NCBI GenBank assembly: GCA_018524345.1
Contig: JADQAZ010000002.1
Location: forward strand, 434,001-498,000
Source of the DNA: Harenicola maris
GTDB lineage: Bacteria; Pseudomonadota; Alphaproteobacteria; Rhodobacterales; Rhodobacteraceae
Length of the DNA stretch: 64,000 nt
Direction: 5' to 3'
This document shows, piece by piece, positions 54,147 to 63,454 of the stretch (within the stretch, counting starts at the first letter, position 1; every line of letters begins with the position of its first letter). The translations under genes and the position numbers were made by a program. The notes under the pieces are model-generated. The model was not told where the DNA came from and made no database searches. It saw nothing but the letters and a program-made list of their open reading frames with translations.

Positions 54147-54806
54147 ATGATCCGCTTTGAGAACCTTTCAAAGAGCTATTGGATCAAGGGCAAGGAGAAG
54201 GTTGTGATCAACAACCTGAACCTGACCCTGCCGACGGGCAAGAGCCTTGGCCTTATGGGGCGCAACGGGGCGGGGAAATCGACCCTGATGAACATCATCT
54301 CCGGTGTTTTGCCGCCCGATACGGGGCGGGTTGTCAGCGATGGGACGATCTCTTGGCCCGTTGGTTTTGGCGGGTCGTTTCACAAGCAGATGACCGGCGC
54401 GCAGAATGTGCGGTTTGTGGCGCGGATTTACGGTGTGGACAGCGAGAGTCTTGAGGCCTTTGTCGAGAATTTCGCCGAGATTGGCGCGCATTTCCATCTG
54501 CCGGTGCGGACCTATTCGGCGGGGATGAAGGCGCGGGTGAGTTTCGGCCTGTCGATGGGGATCCAGTTCGACACCTATCTGATCGACGAGACCACTGCCG
54601 TTGGGGACGCCACCTTTGTGCGTAAGAGTCGGACGGTGTTCCGCTCGCGCATGGCCAATGCCAGCGCCATTATGGTCAGCCACCAGATGGGTGCCCTGCG
54701 GCAGTTTTGTGATTCCGGCTTGGTTCTGAACAACGGGCAGCTGGAGTATTTCGAGGACCTTGAGGAGGCGATCGAGCGTCACAAGGCGCTTGTTGCGGCG
54801 GGATAG
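54147..54806 (+). CDS. kpsT: polysaccharide export ABC transporter ATPase (KpsT-like)
   Basis: A 219-residue ABC ATPase. It has Walker A 'GRNGAGKST' (38-46), a short ABC signature 'TYSAGMKAR' in the form used by KpsT/Wzt proteins, and Walker B 'YLIDETTAVGD'. The length is the short form without the C-terminal carbohydrate-binding domain of Wzt. It powers export through the KpsM-like permease encoded 1.4 kb upstream on the other strand. An intrinsic terminator overlaps its stop codon. Confidence 0.95.
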   Translation: MIRFENLSKSYWIKGKEKVVINNLNLTLPTGKSLGLMGRNGAGKSTLMNIISGVLPPDTGRVVSDGTISWPVGFGGSFHKQMTGAQNVRFVARIYGVDSESLEAFVENFAEIGAHFHLPVRTYSAGMKARVSFGLSMGIQFDTYLIDETTAVGDATFVRKSRTVFRSRMANASAIMVSHQMGALRQFCDSGLVLNNGQLEYFEDLEEAIERHKALVAAG

Positions 54807-54826
54807 GGCGTTTTGCCCTGTTTTTT
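54805..54826 (+). terminator. intrinsic terminator after kpsT
   Basis: A 5-bp stem AGGGC/GCCCT (54805-54809 with 54815-54819) with a GTTTT loop, followed one base later by six T (54821-54826). The stem begins within the kpsT stop codon. Confidence 0.8.
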
Positions 54827-54913
54827 AGGCTTTCGGTAACTTTCTTCTGACAGACGTTAACCATTATTTAGAGGCGCGTGCCGGGGGTATCCCTGTTGCG
54901 CGGTTGGGTGGTT

Positions 54914-57900
54914 ATGGTCGAGTTGGAGTTGCGCGGGACGGTTGCGGTGTCGGACCAGTTCGGGTTTGGCATTGCGGACCTGTTGGTGCGGCCCACCGGC
55001 ACCAATAGCGCCGTTGTTTATGCGGCCACCGGATATGGCGGCGGGGTGAGCAGTTATACCCTGACGGTGGGGGGCTTGCCCTCCCTCGCGGATGAGGCGG
55101 CCTATCCCACCACCGGCCTTGCGGGGGCGGGCGCGACCCTGACCCTTGTGGAGAGCAGCAGCGGCGGCACGGACCTCTATGTTGGCGGGGTGCGGAGCAG
55201 TTCGGTGATCAAGTTCGATCTGGGCGGCGGCGCGAATATTGGCGGTGCGGGCTATGTTGGCGGGCTTGGCGGGGCGGGGCAGCATTTGCAGGCGATTGAG
55301 CAGCTTCCCAGCGGGATGCTGGTTCTGGCGGACAGTTCGGGCAGCGGCATCAAGCAGTATAGCGTGGCCAGCAATGGCGGCTCTGTCAGTTTTGTGCAGA
55401 ACATCAATGACACGGGCAGTTCGCTGGCCCTGAATGTAGGCTCTGTGGCCTATGCGGAGATTGGCGCCGCCACCCTTGTTGTGGTGGCCAGTCAGGCCGA
55501 GCATGGGGTGACCTCTTATCTGCTGGGCAATCCGAACCTGTCGGTAAAGGACACCTTGGGGGCGGCGGATGGCATTGGCATCATGGTGCCCAATGATCTG
55601 GTGGTGACCAAGGTTGCGGGGATCACCTATGTGGTGCTGGCCTCTGCCTCGCCCAACGGGTCGGCGGGGGCGCTGACGGTGATGAGCCTTGGGCCGAGCG
55701 GGGCCCTGACGGCGACGGATCATGTGTTGGACACCGCCTATACCCAGTTTGCCAATGTGCAATCCATGGATGTGATCGAGGTCAACGGGCGGCCCTATAT
55801 CGTGGCGGTTGGCGGCGATGGCGGGGTGAGCCTGTTCACCATGATGCCGGGCGGGCAGTTGGTGCATCTGGACAGTCTGGAGGCGACGGATGGGGCGGGG
55901 CTGACCGATGTGCGGGCCGTGGCCTTGGCGCAGGTGGGCGGGGAGGTGCAGGTGATCGTCGCCTCGGAGGAGGTTTCGGGGGTGACTGTCCTGACATTTG
56001 ATGTGGCCGATGCGGGGATCACGACCCAGACCGGCACGGGCAACAGCACCGCCATTGGCGGGAGCGGCGATGATATTCTGGTGGGTCAGGGCGGGGATGA
56101 CCGGCTGGAGGGCGGCGGCGGCGATGACATCCTCTATGACGGCGCGGGGGACGATGACCTTTACGGCAATGGCGGTGCGGATCTGTTCATTCTGGCGGGG
56201 GATGGCAACAAGGACCGGATCGTTGATTTTGACCCTGCGGTGGACCGGATCGACCTGTCGGAGTGGCCGTTTCTGTATGATCTGGATGATGTGCAGATCA
56301 TCATCCTGTCGAACGGGGCGCGGATTCGCTTTGGCGATGAGGTTCTGGACCTGCGCAGTGCCTCTGGCGGGCCTTTGACGGCGGCGCAGGTCATGGGGGC
56401 CTTGGTTCTGGGCGGGAACCGGAGCTTTTCGATCCCATCGGTCAACCAGACGGGCGGCAATGGGGCCGATACCCTGACGGGGGGTGCGGGGATTGATAGC
56501 CTGAGTGGCGGGGCCGGCAATGACACGCTGTATGGTGAGGAAGGCGACGACACGCTGGATGGCGGCAATGGCAATGACACGCTTTATGGCGGCGCGGGTG
56601 CGGATCGCCTGATTGGCGGCGCGGGGGATGACCGGCTGGAGGGCGGGCAGGGCGATGATGTGATCTCTGGCGGGGTGGGCACGGATACGGCGGTGATCAA
56701 TGCGCTGTCCGGCTCGCTTTATGCGGTGGATTACGGCAATGGCTCTGTCGGGATTTTCACCACCGACGGGTTCGACACCTATGACGGGGTGGAGCGGTTC
56801 GCCTTTAACAACGGGGTGATGACCCTAGAGCAGATTTTGGCGACCATCCCGCCCCTGCCGGACGAGGTGGACCCGCCGACGGACCCTGTTGACCCCACCG
56901 TGCCTGTGACGCCGACGCAGGGGGATGTGATTTCGGGCAACTCCGGCGACAATTACCTGATCGGGACCTCGGGCAATGATCTGCTGCTTGGTTATGGCGG
57001 CGATGACATACTGGAGGGGGGCTGTGGTGACGACATTCTGGAGGGGGGCGGCGGTGCCGACACCCTTTATGGCGGCTGCGGCGAGGATGTTTTGTACGGC
57101 AGTGCGGGGGATGACGCCCTCTATGGGGAGTTGGGCGATGACCTGATCTATGGCGATGAGGGGGACGACCTTATCTATGGCAACGCGGGGGAGGACCGGA
57201 TTTTCGGGGGGTCCGGCGTGGACACGATCTATGGCGGGGCCAATGATGATTACATCGCCGGAGAAGACGGCGGCGATATCATTCGCGGCGGCGAGGGCAA
57301 CGACAAGATCCTTGGCGGCAACGGATTGAACGACATTCAGGGACAGGGCGGAAGCGATGATATCACCGGCGGCAAGCATAGTGATGTGCTGAGCGGCGGG
57401 GACGGCAGGGACAGGATCAACGGTCAGGGCGATGATGACCTTTTGTATGGCGGCGAGGGTGGGGATTACCTTTACGGCAAGGGCGGCAAGGACGAGATTT
57501 CCGGCGGCAAGGGCGGCGATTTTATCGAGGGTGGTGTGGGCAGTGATGTGTTGAAGGGGGATCAGGGCGCGGACGAGCTTATCGGCGGCAAGGGCAATGA
57601 TCTGCTGTCGGGCGGGCGCGGGGATGATGTGCTTTATGGCAATGCCCATGACGACGAGCTGTGGGGCCATAGTGGTGCGGATAAGCTCTATGGCGGCAGC
57701 GGGGCGGATAGCCTGTATGGCGGCGACGGGGCGGATGCCCTCTATGGCCACGGCGGGGATGACGCGCTGAGCGGTGGTCAGGGGCGCGATCTGCTTTATG
57801 GCGGGGCGGGGGGCGATGTTCTGAACGGGGGCGTGGGCCGGGATGTTCTGACCGGGGGGACCGGGCCGGATACCCTGACGGGGGGGGATGGGGCCGATGA

Positions 57901-58105
57901 GTTCCTGTTCAACAAGACCTCGGGCAAGGATGTGATCACCGATTACGGCGGTGCGGATGTGATCCGGTTCAGCGGGCTGAAACGGGCGGACCTGCGGCTG
58001 ATCTCGGTGAACGGCGATGCGGCCATTGATTTCGATGGCGGTCGGGTTGTGTTGGAGGGGGTTTCGCTCTCTCAGATATCGCTGAACGATATTGATTTCA
58101 TATAG
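54914..58105 (+). CDS. beta-propeller RTX calcium-binding exoprotein
   Basis: A protein of about 1063 residues. Residues 1-375 form repeated beta-propeller-like blades ('ATLVVVASQAEHGVTSYLL', 'RPYIVAVGGDGGVSLFTM', 'VQVIVASEEVSGVTVLTF'). Residues about 381-645 hold two RTX blocks, a Pro-rich linker spans about 646-668, and a long array of roughly 35-40 GGxGxD nonapeptides follows to about 997. A C-terminal acidic domain ends 'LSQISLNDIDFI'. No signal peptide is present, as expected for type I secretion. Two repeats carry a cysteine ('GGCGDD', 'GGCGED'). The start is the ATG at 54914, or a GTG at 54878 that adds 12 residues. Confidence 0.9.
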   Translation: MVELELRGTVAVSDQFGFGIADLLVRPTGTNSAVVYAATGYGGGVSSYTLTVGGLPSLADEAAYPTTGLAGAGATLTLVESSSGGTDLYVGGVRSSSVIKFDLGGGANIGGAGYVGGLGGAGQHLQAIEQLPSGMLVLADSSGSGIKQYSVASNGGSVSFVQNINDTGSSLALNVGSVAYAEIGAATLVVVASQAEHGVTSYLLGNPNLSVKDTLGAADGIGIMVPNDLVVTKVAGITYVVLASASPNGSAGALTVMSLGPSGALTATDHVLDTAYTQFANVQSMDVIEVNGRPYIVAVGGDGGVSLFTMMPGGQLVHLDSLEATDGAGLTDVRAVALAQVGGEVQVIVASEEVSGVTVLTFDVADAGITTQTGTGNSTAIGGSGDDILVGQGGDDRLEGGGGDDILYDGAGDDDLYGNGGADLFILAGDGNKDRIVDFDPAVDRIDLSEWPFLYDLDDVQIIILSNGARIRFGDEVLDLRSASGGPLTAAQVMGALVLGGNRSFSIPSVNQTGGNGADTLTGGAGIDSLSGGAGNDTLYGEEGDDTLDGGNGNDTLYGGAGADRLIGGAGDDRLEGGQGDDVISGGVGTDTAVINALSGSLYAVDYGNGSVGIFTTDGFDTYDGVERFAFNNGVMTLEQILATIPPLPDEVDPPTDPVDPTVPVTPTQGDVISGNSGDNYLIGTSGNDLLLGYGGDDILEGGCGDDILEGGGGADTLYGGCGEDVLYGSAGDDALYGELGDDLIYGDEGDDLIYGNAGEDRIFGGSGVDTIYGGANDDYIAGEDGGDIIRGGEGNDKILGGNGLNDIQGQGGSDDITGGKHSDVLSGGDGRDRINGQGDDDLLYGGEGGDYLYGKGGKDEISGGKGGDFIEGGVGSDVLKGDQGADELIGGKGNDLLSGGRGDDVLYGNAHDDELWGHSGADKLYGGSGADSLYGGDGADALYGHGGDDALSGGQGRDLLYGGAGGDVLNGGVGRDVLTGGTGPDTLTGGDGADEFLFNKTSGKDVITDYGGADVIRFSGLKRADLRLISVNGDAAIDFDGGRVVLEGVSLSQISLNDIDFI

Positions 58106-58114
58106 GGCGAAGGC

Positions 58115-58151
58115 CCCGCCGCAGCGGCCCCTTGGGGGCGGATGCGGCGGG
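58115..58151. terminator. hairpin between convergent RTX genes
   Basis: A nine-bp GC stem (58115-58123 with 58143-58151) enclosing an inner GGCCCC-type stem. It fills most of the 51-nt gap between the two convergent stops. There is no T run, so it may be a bidirectional stalling or RNA-end structure rather than a classical terminator. Confidence 0.5.
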
Positions 58152-58156
58152 TGGGA

Positions 58157-60328
58157 TCAGCCGATGATCAGGCTGTTCTCGACAAGGGTCGTGTTGCTGG
58201 TGTTGGAGATCAAAAGCTCGTCTGCGCCGAAGTCGAGCAGCACGCCATCCGCCGTGACGGAGGCGTATTGATCCATGATCTGCGCCGCGGATTTATTGCC
58301 GACGAGGGAGGCGTCGAGTTCGATGCTGTCCTCGCCCTTCAGGTCGAGGATTTCGTCCCTGCCCGCGTTGAAAACAAAGGTATCCGCGCCATCGCCGCCC
58401 TTCATCACGTCATTGCCGAAGCCGCCGCTGAGGTAGTCGTCATGCAGGCCGCCATTGAGGCTGTCATTGCCGAGATTGCCAAAGATACGATCGGCGCCGT
58501 AGTTGCCTATCAGGGTATCGTTGCCATTGCCGCCGCGGATCGTGTCATCGCCGCGATCGCCGGAAATCGTGTCTGCTCCACTGCCGCCGTTGAGGAAATC
58601 AAAGCCATTGCCGCCATAGATCGTATCGGCACCGCGACCGCCGTAGAAGGTGTCATTGCCTTGGTTGCCGAACATCTCGTCATCGCCCAGATCGCCGAAG
58701 AGGAGGTCTGCCCCGCTGCCGCCGACGATGGTGTCGTTGCCGAGGTTGCCGTCGAGCCTGTCCTTGCCGTTGCCGCCAAAGATCGTATCGGCGCCGCGCC
58801 CGCCATCGACGGTGTCATCGCCGAAACCGGCGGTGATTGTGTCGTTCTGGCGCCCGCCAAACAGGCTGTCGTCGCCGCGGCCGCTGGTGATTTTATCGGC
58901 GCCGTCATTGCCGATGATGACATTGTCAAAGTCGTTGCCGATCAATGTGTCATTGCCCGAGCCGCCGGTGGCGTTTTCGATGGTGACCGCATTGGCGATG
59001 GTATAGCCGCCCGCGATGCCATTGGCAGAGGAGACATAGCCACCGCCGCCCACGGCGTTTTCGAGGGTGGCGCTGCGCAGGTCGATGGTGGCGTTGCGAC
59101 TGCCGTTATAGACCATGGTGTCGATGCCGCCCGTGTCCCAGATGCTGGTCCAGAAGGTGCCGGCGCTGTTGGTTTCGGGGAGGACATAGGTGGAGTTGCC
59201 GCCTTTGTATTCGGTGTTCACCCCATAGAGCAGTTGCAAGAGGGCGATATCGAGGGCCATGGGCGTGGCCTGATAGCCGTAGGTGGGGTTGTTGGGGTTC
59301 GGGGCGGAGCCATTGGTGCCGTCCAGATACCCATCGGCGTAGGTCATCGTGGTGTAGACGCCTTGGTTGAGACCATAGGGGCCGGTGTTGTCATAGATGG
59401 TGCCGCCGCCGATGATGTCTCCGAAAGCGTCATAATCGAAGTAGCTTTCCGATTGGCCACCGTCATCATGGGGATGGGCAAGGCCAAGGCCGTGGAGCAA
59501 TTCGTGCAGGATGGTGACAAAGCCGAAGCCGCCCTGTTCCAGATCGCCGCCTGAGTTGCGGTCCCACAGGGCGCCGTTAAAGCCGCCTGTGCCCTGATAG
59601 AACTCGCCGGGGGGATTAAAGACGCCAAGGGCGGGGAAGTTTTCATCGGTGTCGAGGGCGGGGAAAAGAACCGCGTCAGCCTCGTTATCTACCACGGTGA
59701 ATTCCAGTTGGGTAACGGCCTCGTAAAGGTCGAAAACCTCTTCGAACTGGGAGATTTCGTAGTTGTTGAAGCCATCAGCGGTAAAGTCGAGGCCGGAGCC
59801 GAGGAAGGTATATTCGCCCTCTTCATAGAAGTAGACCGTGGGATTCAGGGTGTCGAGATTGTCGCCGAAGTAAAGCTCTTGAACCCATGCGATGTAGTCC
59901 AGCGCCTCGAAGTTGAAGATCGCGAGTTGGTAGTCGAGGGAGATGTCGTATTGACCATACACGGCGGTTTCGATGTAGTAGGTGCCGGAGTTTGAGGGCG
60001 TGTAGAGTATGAGCGAGTTATAGGCCGCGCCCGAGGAGTTGTCGTAGTCGACTTGGTTGCCGATGCTGTTGTAGAGCGTCAGCGTGGTGTCTTGTTCGTA
60101 GATGCCGACCTGCTCGGCCGCGACCGCATCGCCATCGGAGGCGGCGGAGCCGATGGCGTATTGCACGCCGGCCTCAAGGTAGACGGCGAAGGTGTCTGTG
60201 TCCGATCCGGTGGTGTTGCCAAAGATGATATCGCCGACTTCGACGTAGTTGAAGCTGGTGCTGCCGCCGGAAAAGTCCGCTCCCTCTTTAATCAAAATTG
60301 AGGAATTCGGGGTGGTGGAAACGGTCAT
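58157..60328 (-). CDS. serralysin-type zinc metalloprotease with RTX repeats
   Basis: A 723-residue exoprotease of the M10 serralysin/metzincin group. The N-terminal segment (about 1-140) is a PPC-like beta domain ('FNYVEVGDIIFGNT'). The catalytic site is 'HELLHGLGLAH' (275-285, ligands His275, His279, His285, base Glu276) with a Met-turn 'TTMTY' (Met328, Tyr330). RTX nonapeptides run from about 456 to 644, and a C-terminal domain ('YASVTADGVLLDFGADELLI') follows. The ATG at 60328 has GGAGT upstream and no signal peptide, so type I secretion is expected. A calcium-dependent secreted protease is the likely role. Confidence 0.93.
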   Translation of the reverse strand: MTVSTTPNSSILIKEGADFSGGSTSFNYVEVGDIIFGNTTGSDTDTFAVYLEAGVQYAIGSAASDGDAVAAEQVGIYEQDTTLTLYNSIGNQVDYDNSSGAAYNSLILYTPSNSGTYYIETAVYGQYDISLDYQLAIFNFEALDYIAWVQELYFGDNLDTLNPTVYFYEEGEYTFLGSGLDFTADGFNNYEISQFEEVFDLYEAVTQLEFTVVDNEADAVLFPALDTDENFPALGVFNPPGEFYQGTGGFNGALWDRNSGGDLEQGGFGFVTILHELLHGLGLAHPHDDGGQSESYFDYDAFGDIIGGGTIYDNTGPYGLNQGVYTTMTYADGYLDGTNGSAPNPNNPTYGYQATPMALDIALLQLLYGVNTEYKGGNSTYVLPETNSAGTFWTSIWDTGGIDTMVYNGSRNATIDLRSATLENAVGGGGYVSSANGIAGGYTIANAVTIENATGGSGNDTLIGNDFDNVIIGNDGADKITSGRGDDSLFGGRQNDTITAGFGDDTVDGGRGADTIFGGNGKDRLDGNLGNDTIVGGSGADLLFGDLGDDEMFGNQGNDTFYGGRGADTIYGGNGFDFLNGGSGADTISGDRGDDTIRGGNGNDTLIGNYGADRIFGNLGNDSLNGGLHDDYLSGGFGNDVMKGGDGADTFVFNAGRDEILDLKGEDSIELDASLVGNKSAAQIMDQYASVTADGVLLDFGADELLISNTSNTTLVENSLIIG

Positions 60329-60442
60329 GAAGGCGACTCCGGTAACTATAATACAGCGACGATATAGAGCAGGGCGCACCCTGACGGCGCGCCCTTTATT
60401 CGATAGAGATTATAACGGGAAAGTGACGTAAGGGATACCAAA

Positions 60443-61882
60443 TTATCCCAAGTCAGAGACAAGCGCCGAAAGGTCTGTCAGCCCCTCGAGCAGCAGGGTG
60501 TCGCCGCCGCCAAAGTCGAGGAGGATGCCCTCGTCGGTGACCTCGCCGTATTGGTTGAGGATCGAGGTGGCATTGGCGTCGCCTGTCAGGTTTGTTTCGA
60601 TCTCGAGGGTGTCGAGGCCAAGCTGGAAGTCCTCGATCACGTCATTGCCGGAGGAGAAGACGAAGGTGTCCGCGCCCGCGCCGCCGTTCAATGTGTCGTT
60701 GCCATTGCCGCCGATCAGGGTGTCGCGGCCGTTGCCGCCATAGAGGCTGTCTTTGCCGGTGCCGCCGTCGAGGAAATCGACCCCGCGGCCACCGTAGAGC
60801 GCGTCGGTGCCGGAGCCGCCATAGAGGATGTCGCTGCCATAGCCGCCGACGACCAGATCGGCGCCACTGCCGCCATAGAGCGCGTCATTGCCATTGCCGC
60901 CGTTGAGCTTGTCGTCGTGACGGCCGCCGGTGAGGAGGTCTGCGCCGTTGTTGCCGGTGAGGACGTCCTTGCCGTTGCCGCCATAGATCTTGTCGTTATG
61001 GGCGCCACCGGAGATCGTATCGGCGCCGGAGCCGCCTGCGATGATGTCTTCGCCAGCCGCGCCGATGATGGAGTCGCTGCCGTTGCCGCCGGTGATCTCG
61101 TCGATGCCAGCGCCGCCGTTGATCGTGTCGGCGCCGTTGCCGCCCGCGATGGTGTCGCTGCCGCGCCCGCCGGCGAGAGTGTCATTGCCGGAGCCGCCGG
61201 TCAGGGTGTCTGCGCCGTTGCCGCCGTAGATCATGTCGGCTGCGCCGCCGCCGGTGATGGTGTCGTTGCCATCGCGGCCGTTGATCTGTTCGGCGATGTC
61301 GGTGCCCCGCAGCCTGTCGTTGCCATTGGTGCCGGTGATGGTGTCGAGGACGACGGGTTCCGGCTCTGGCTCGGGTTGTGGTTCGGGCTCTGCCGGGGTG
61401 GCGGTGACGCCGGTGTCGATGTTGACTTCGCCCTCGGTGGCGGCGAAATTCTGGGTGATCATGACAGAGGAATAGGTGCCGGCGGCAAAGTCGAAATCGC
61501 CGATTTCGATGCCAATGCCAACGTATTGGTAATCTTCATGCAGGATATTGGCCTTGTGGCCGGGGCTGTCCATCAAGCCCTCATGCAGGGCGAGAACCTC
61601 GTCGTAGTAGCTGTCGTGGCCGGTCACACTGCGCACGGCGACGTTTTCGCCGGTGGTCCAGTTGCCGCTGATGTCAAAGCCTGCGGCTACGATGCGGTCA
61701 TGAGAGGAGGTGCCATCAACGCCGGTATGGGAGAAAATGTCTTCTTCGAGCATCCATTGCGAATGCAGTTCGGCAGATGTGTTCAAAGTGGTTTCGAGTT
61801 GAAGCGCGTGCAGGCCAACGGCCGCGCGTTCTTCGTTGATTAACTCAAGCATGTACCGTTCCAGATCGGTCGCAATACTCAT
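60443..61882 (-). CDS. CAP/SCP-domain RTX exoprotein A
   Basis: A 479-residue protein. The N-terminal CAP (SCP/PR-1) domain (about 1-150) has 'MLELINEERAAVGLHAL', His40, 'FSHTGVDG', 'GENVAV' (Glu79) and 'MDSPGHKANILHEDYQYVG' (His109), the usual CAP cavity residues. A Pro-Glu-Gln linker (about 164-176) follows, then about 25 RTX repeats, then a C-terminal module ('GEVTDEGILLDFGGGDTLLL') like that of its neighbours. The start at 61882 has GGAGG seven bases upstream. No signal peptide is seen. Function of bacterial CAP-RTX proteins is not established. Confidence 0.9.
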   Translation of the reverse strand: MSIATDLERYMLELINEERAAVGLHALQLETTLNTSAELHSQWMLEEDIFSHTGVDGTSSHDRIVAAGFDISGNWTTGENVAVRSVTGHDSYYDEVLALHEGLMDSPGHKANILHEDYQYVGIGIEIGDFDFAAGTYSSVMITQNFAATEGEVNIDTGVTATPAEPEPQPEPEPEPVVLDTITGTNGNDRLRGTDIAEQINGRDGNDTITGGGAADMIYGGNGADTLTGGSGNDTLAGGRGSDTIAGGNGADTINGGAGIDEITGGNGSDSIIGAAGEDIIAGGSGADTISGGAHNDKIYGGNGKDVLTGNNGADLLTGGRHDDKLNGGNGNDALYGGSGADLVVGGYGSDILYGGSGTDALYGGRGVDFLDGGTGKDSLYGGNGRDTLIGGNGNDTLNGGAGADTFVFSSGNDVIEDFQLGLDTLEIETNLTGDANATSILNQYGEVTDEGILLDFGGGDTLLLEGLTDLSALVSDLG

Positions 61883-62161
61883 GGCAGTCGCCTCCGCAAA
61901 GTCGCCCCGATCGCGGAGTGCTGGTGCAGCGGATCCCCATCCGGTGCGGCACATATTCCACGGTCTTCCCGGGGACAGTGCTACGGGGGAACGGAGTGCA
62001 TTCTTGGCCCAAAATGGGGCAACTTTTCGATAGGGTTTTGAAAATGCGAGTTAAATCTGCCGGAACTGGGGCAGGGACATGGGCCGGGATCGGGGCCATG
62101 GGCGGGCGGGCACCGGGGTGCCAGCCGCCTGTTTTTAAGGGGGCCGAAGGGGCCGCGCGGG

Positions 62162-63454
62162 TTAGAGAACGTCGATGACCTCTGCGAGACCCTCGGTGGT
62201 GGTCAAGCCGACGAGGTGGATGTAGTTGCCATCGCCGAAGTCAAACAAGACTCTCGTGGTTGTGACTTGGGCAAATTCGTCGACGACCTGATTCATGTCG
62301 GTGATGGCCGCGCCGGTGGCATCGACCAGAAGATCGGCATGGATGCGCAAATCATCCTCTGTCAGGTCGAAATCAATGATCACGCTGTTGTCACCGTCAA
62401 AGACAAATGTATCGGCACCGCCGCCGCCTACCAAAGCATCGAAGCCTTCGCCGCCGTTGAGCCAGTCATCGCCGGCACCGCCATAGAGAGTGTCATTGCC
62501 GCTGTTGCCGATGACAATGTCATTGCCGCCGCCGCCATAGAGGAAATCATTGCCGGAGTTGCCGAAGACGGAATCATTGCCATTGCCGCCGCGCAGCTCG
62601 TCATCGCCTTGGCCGCCCTTTATGGTGTCAAAGCCATTGCCGCCGCGCACCACATCATCGCCGAGCCCGGACTCGATGCTGTCAAAACCGGCGCTGCCGT
62701 TGATGGTATCATTGCCAAAACCGCCGAAGATCGTGTCTGCGCCGTTGCCGCCTGTGATATCATCATCGCCGCGACCGCCGCCGAGGAAGTCGTTGCCATT
62801 GGCCCCGATCAGGGTGTCATTGCCGCGCCCGCCAGAGATCGTATCGGCGCCATTGCCGCCGTTGAGGATGTCGTCGCCGCGTCTGCCGTCCAGATGGTCG
62901 GTGCCGTTAAAGCCGCGCAACTCGTCATCGCCGGTGCCGCCAATGAGTGTGTCACTGACATTGGTGCCGGGCAGGTCGAGGTCGACCACGCCGTTGGTGG
63001 CGGAGAAGACCTCTGTGATCATGATGGAGTAGTGGCTGCCGCTGATGCCGTCGATATTGGTGTAATCCATCACGCCGAGATCAACCGAAAGGCCCACATG
63101 GGTTGAAACATCGCTCAGGACATTGGGGCCGTGGACGGGGCTGTCCATTAGTTTGTCATGCAGGGCCTTTACGTCGGCGTAGTAGTTGCCGTCATTGGCC
63201 GTGGTTTCCAGCCCGAGGTTTTCGGCGGGGGTGAAGCCGACGAGGTCAAAGCCGGAGGCATTGACGCGGTCGAGCGGCTGGGTGCCGTTGATGCCTGTGT
63301 GGCTGAAGGTGCCGGTCTCGAACTGCCATTGAGCGTGGTCGAAGGCGGCCTGATTGAGGTTGAGTTCGAGGATCAGGGCGGGAAGCCCCTCTGCTGCGCG
63401 TTCCTCGTTGATTAATTCAAGGAGGTATTGTTCCAGGGCATCTGTCGTGACCAT
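62162..63454 (-). CDS. CAP/SCP-domain RTX exoprotein B
   Basis: A 430-residue paralogue of the neighbouring CAP-RTX protein. The CAP domain (about 1-165) has 'LLELINEERAAEGLPAL', His40, 'FSHTGINGTQPLDRV', 'AENLGLE' and 'MDSPVHGPNVLSDV', but the cavity His is in 'PVHGPN' rather than 'PGHKAN'. RTX repeats (about 170-345) follow directly, without the Pro-rich linker of protein A, and a C-terminal module ends the protein ('FAQVTTTRVLFDFGDGNYI'). No signal peptide is present. It is separated from protein A by 279 nt in which I saw no gene. Confidence 0.9.
   Translation of the reverse strand: MVTTDALEQYLLELINEERAAEGLPALILELNLNQAAFDHAQWQFETGTFSHTGINGTQPLDRVNASGFDLVGFTPAENLGLETTANDGNYYADVKALHDKLMDSPVHGPNVLSDVSTHVGLSVDLGVMDYTNIDGISGSHYSIMITEVFSATNGVVDLDLPGTNVSDTLIGGTGDDELRGFNGTDHLDGRRGDDILNGGNGADTISGGRGNDTLIGANGNDFLGGGRGDDDITGGNGADTIFGGFGNDTINGSAGFDSIESGLGDDVVRGGNGFDTIKGGQGDDELRGGNGNDSVFGNSGNDFLYGGGGNDIVIGNSGNDTLYGGAGDDWLNGGEGFDALVGGGGADTFVFDGDNSVIIDFDLTEDDLRIHADLLVDATGAAITDMNQVVDEFAQVTTTRVLFDFGDGNYIHLVGLTTTEGLAEVIDVL

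Noticed and set aside
56057-57905. Regular short repeats that might be a CRISPR-like array
   Set aside because: They encode RTX nonapeptides in frame, vary at the DNA level and have no spacers.
60372-60394. Hairpin with TTTATT tail on the plus strand upstream of the serralysin gene
   Set aside because: No plus-strand gene ends there, and in the minus direction it lacks a T run.
58142-63106. Long forward frames with repeated Ala/Ile/Val-rich patterns over the RTX genes
   Set aside because: These are the antisense of RTX nonapeptide codons; the repeats give regular but meaningless peptides.
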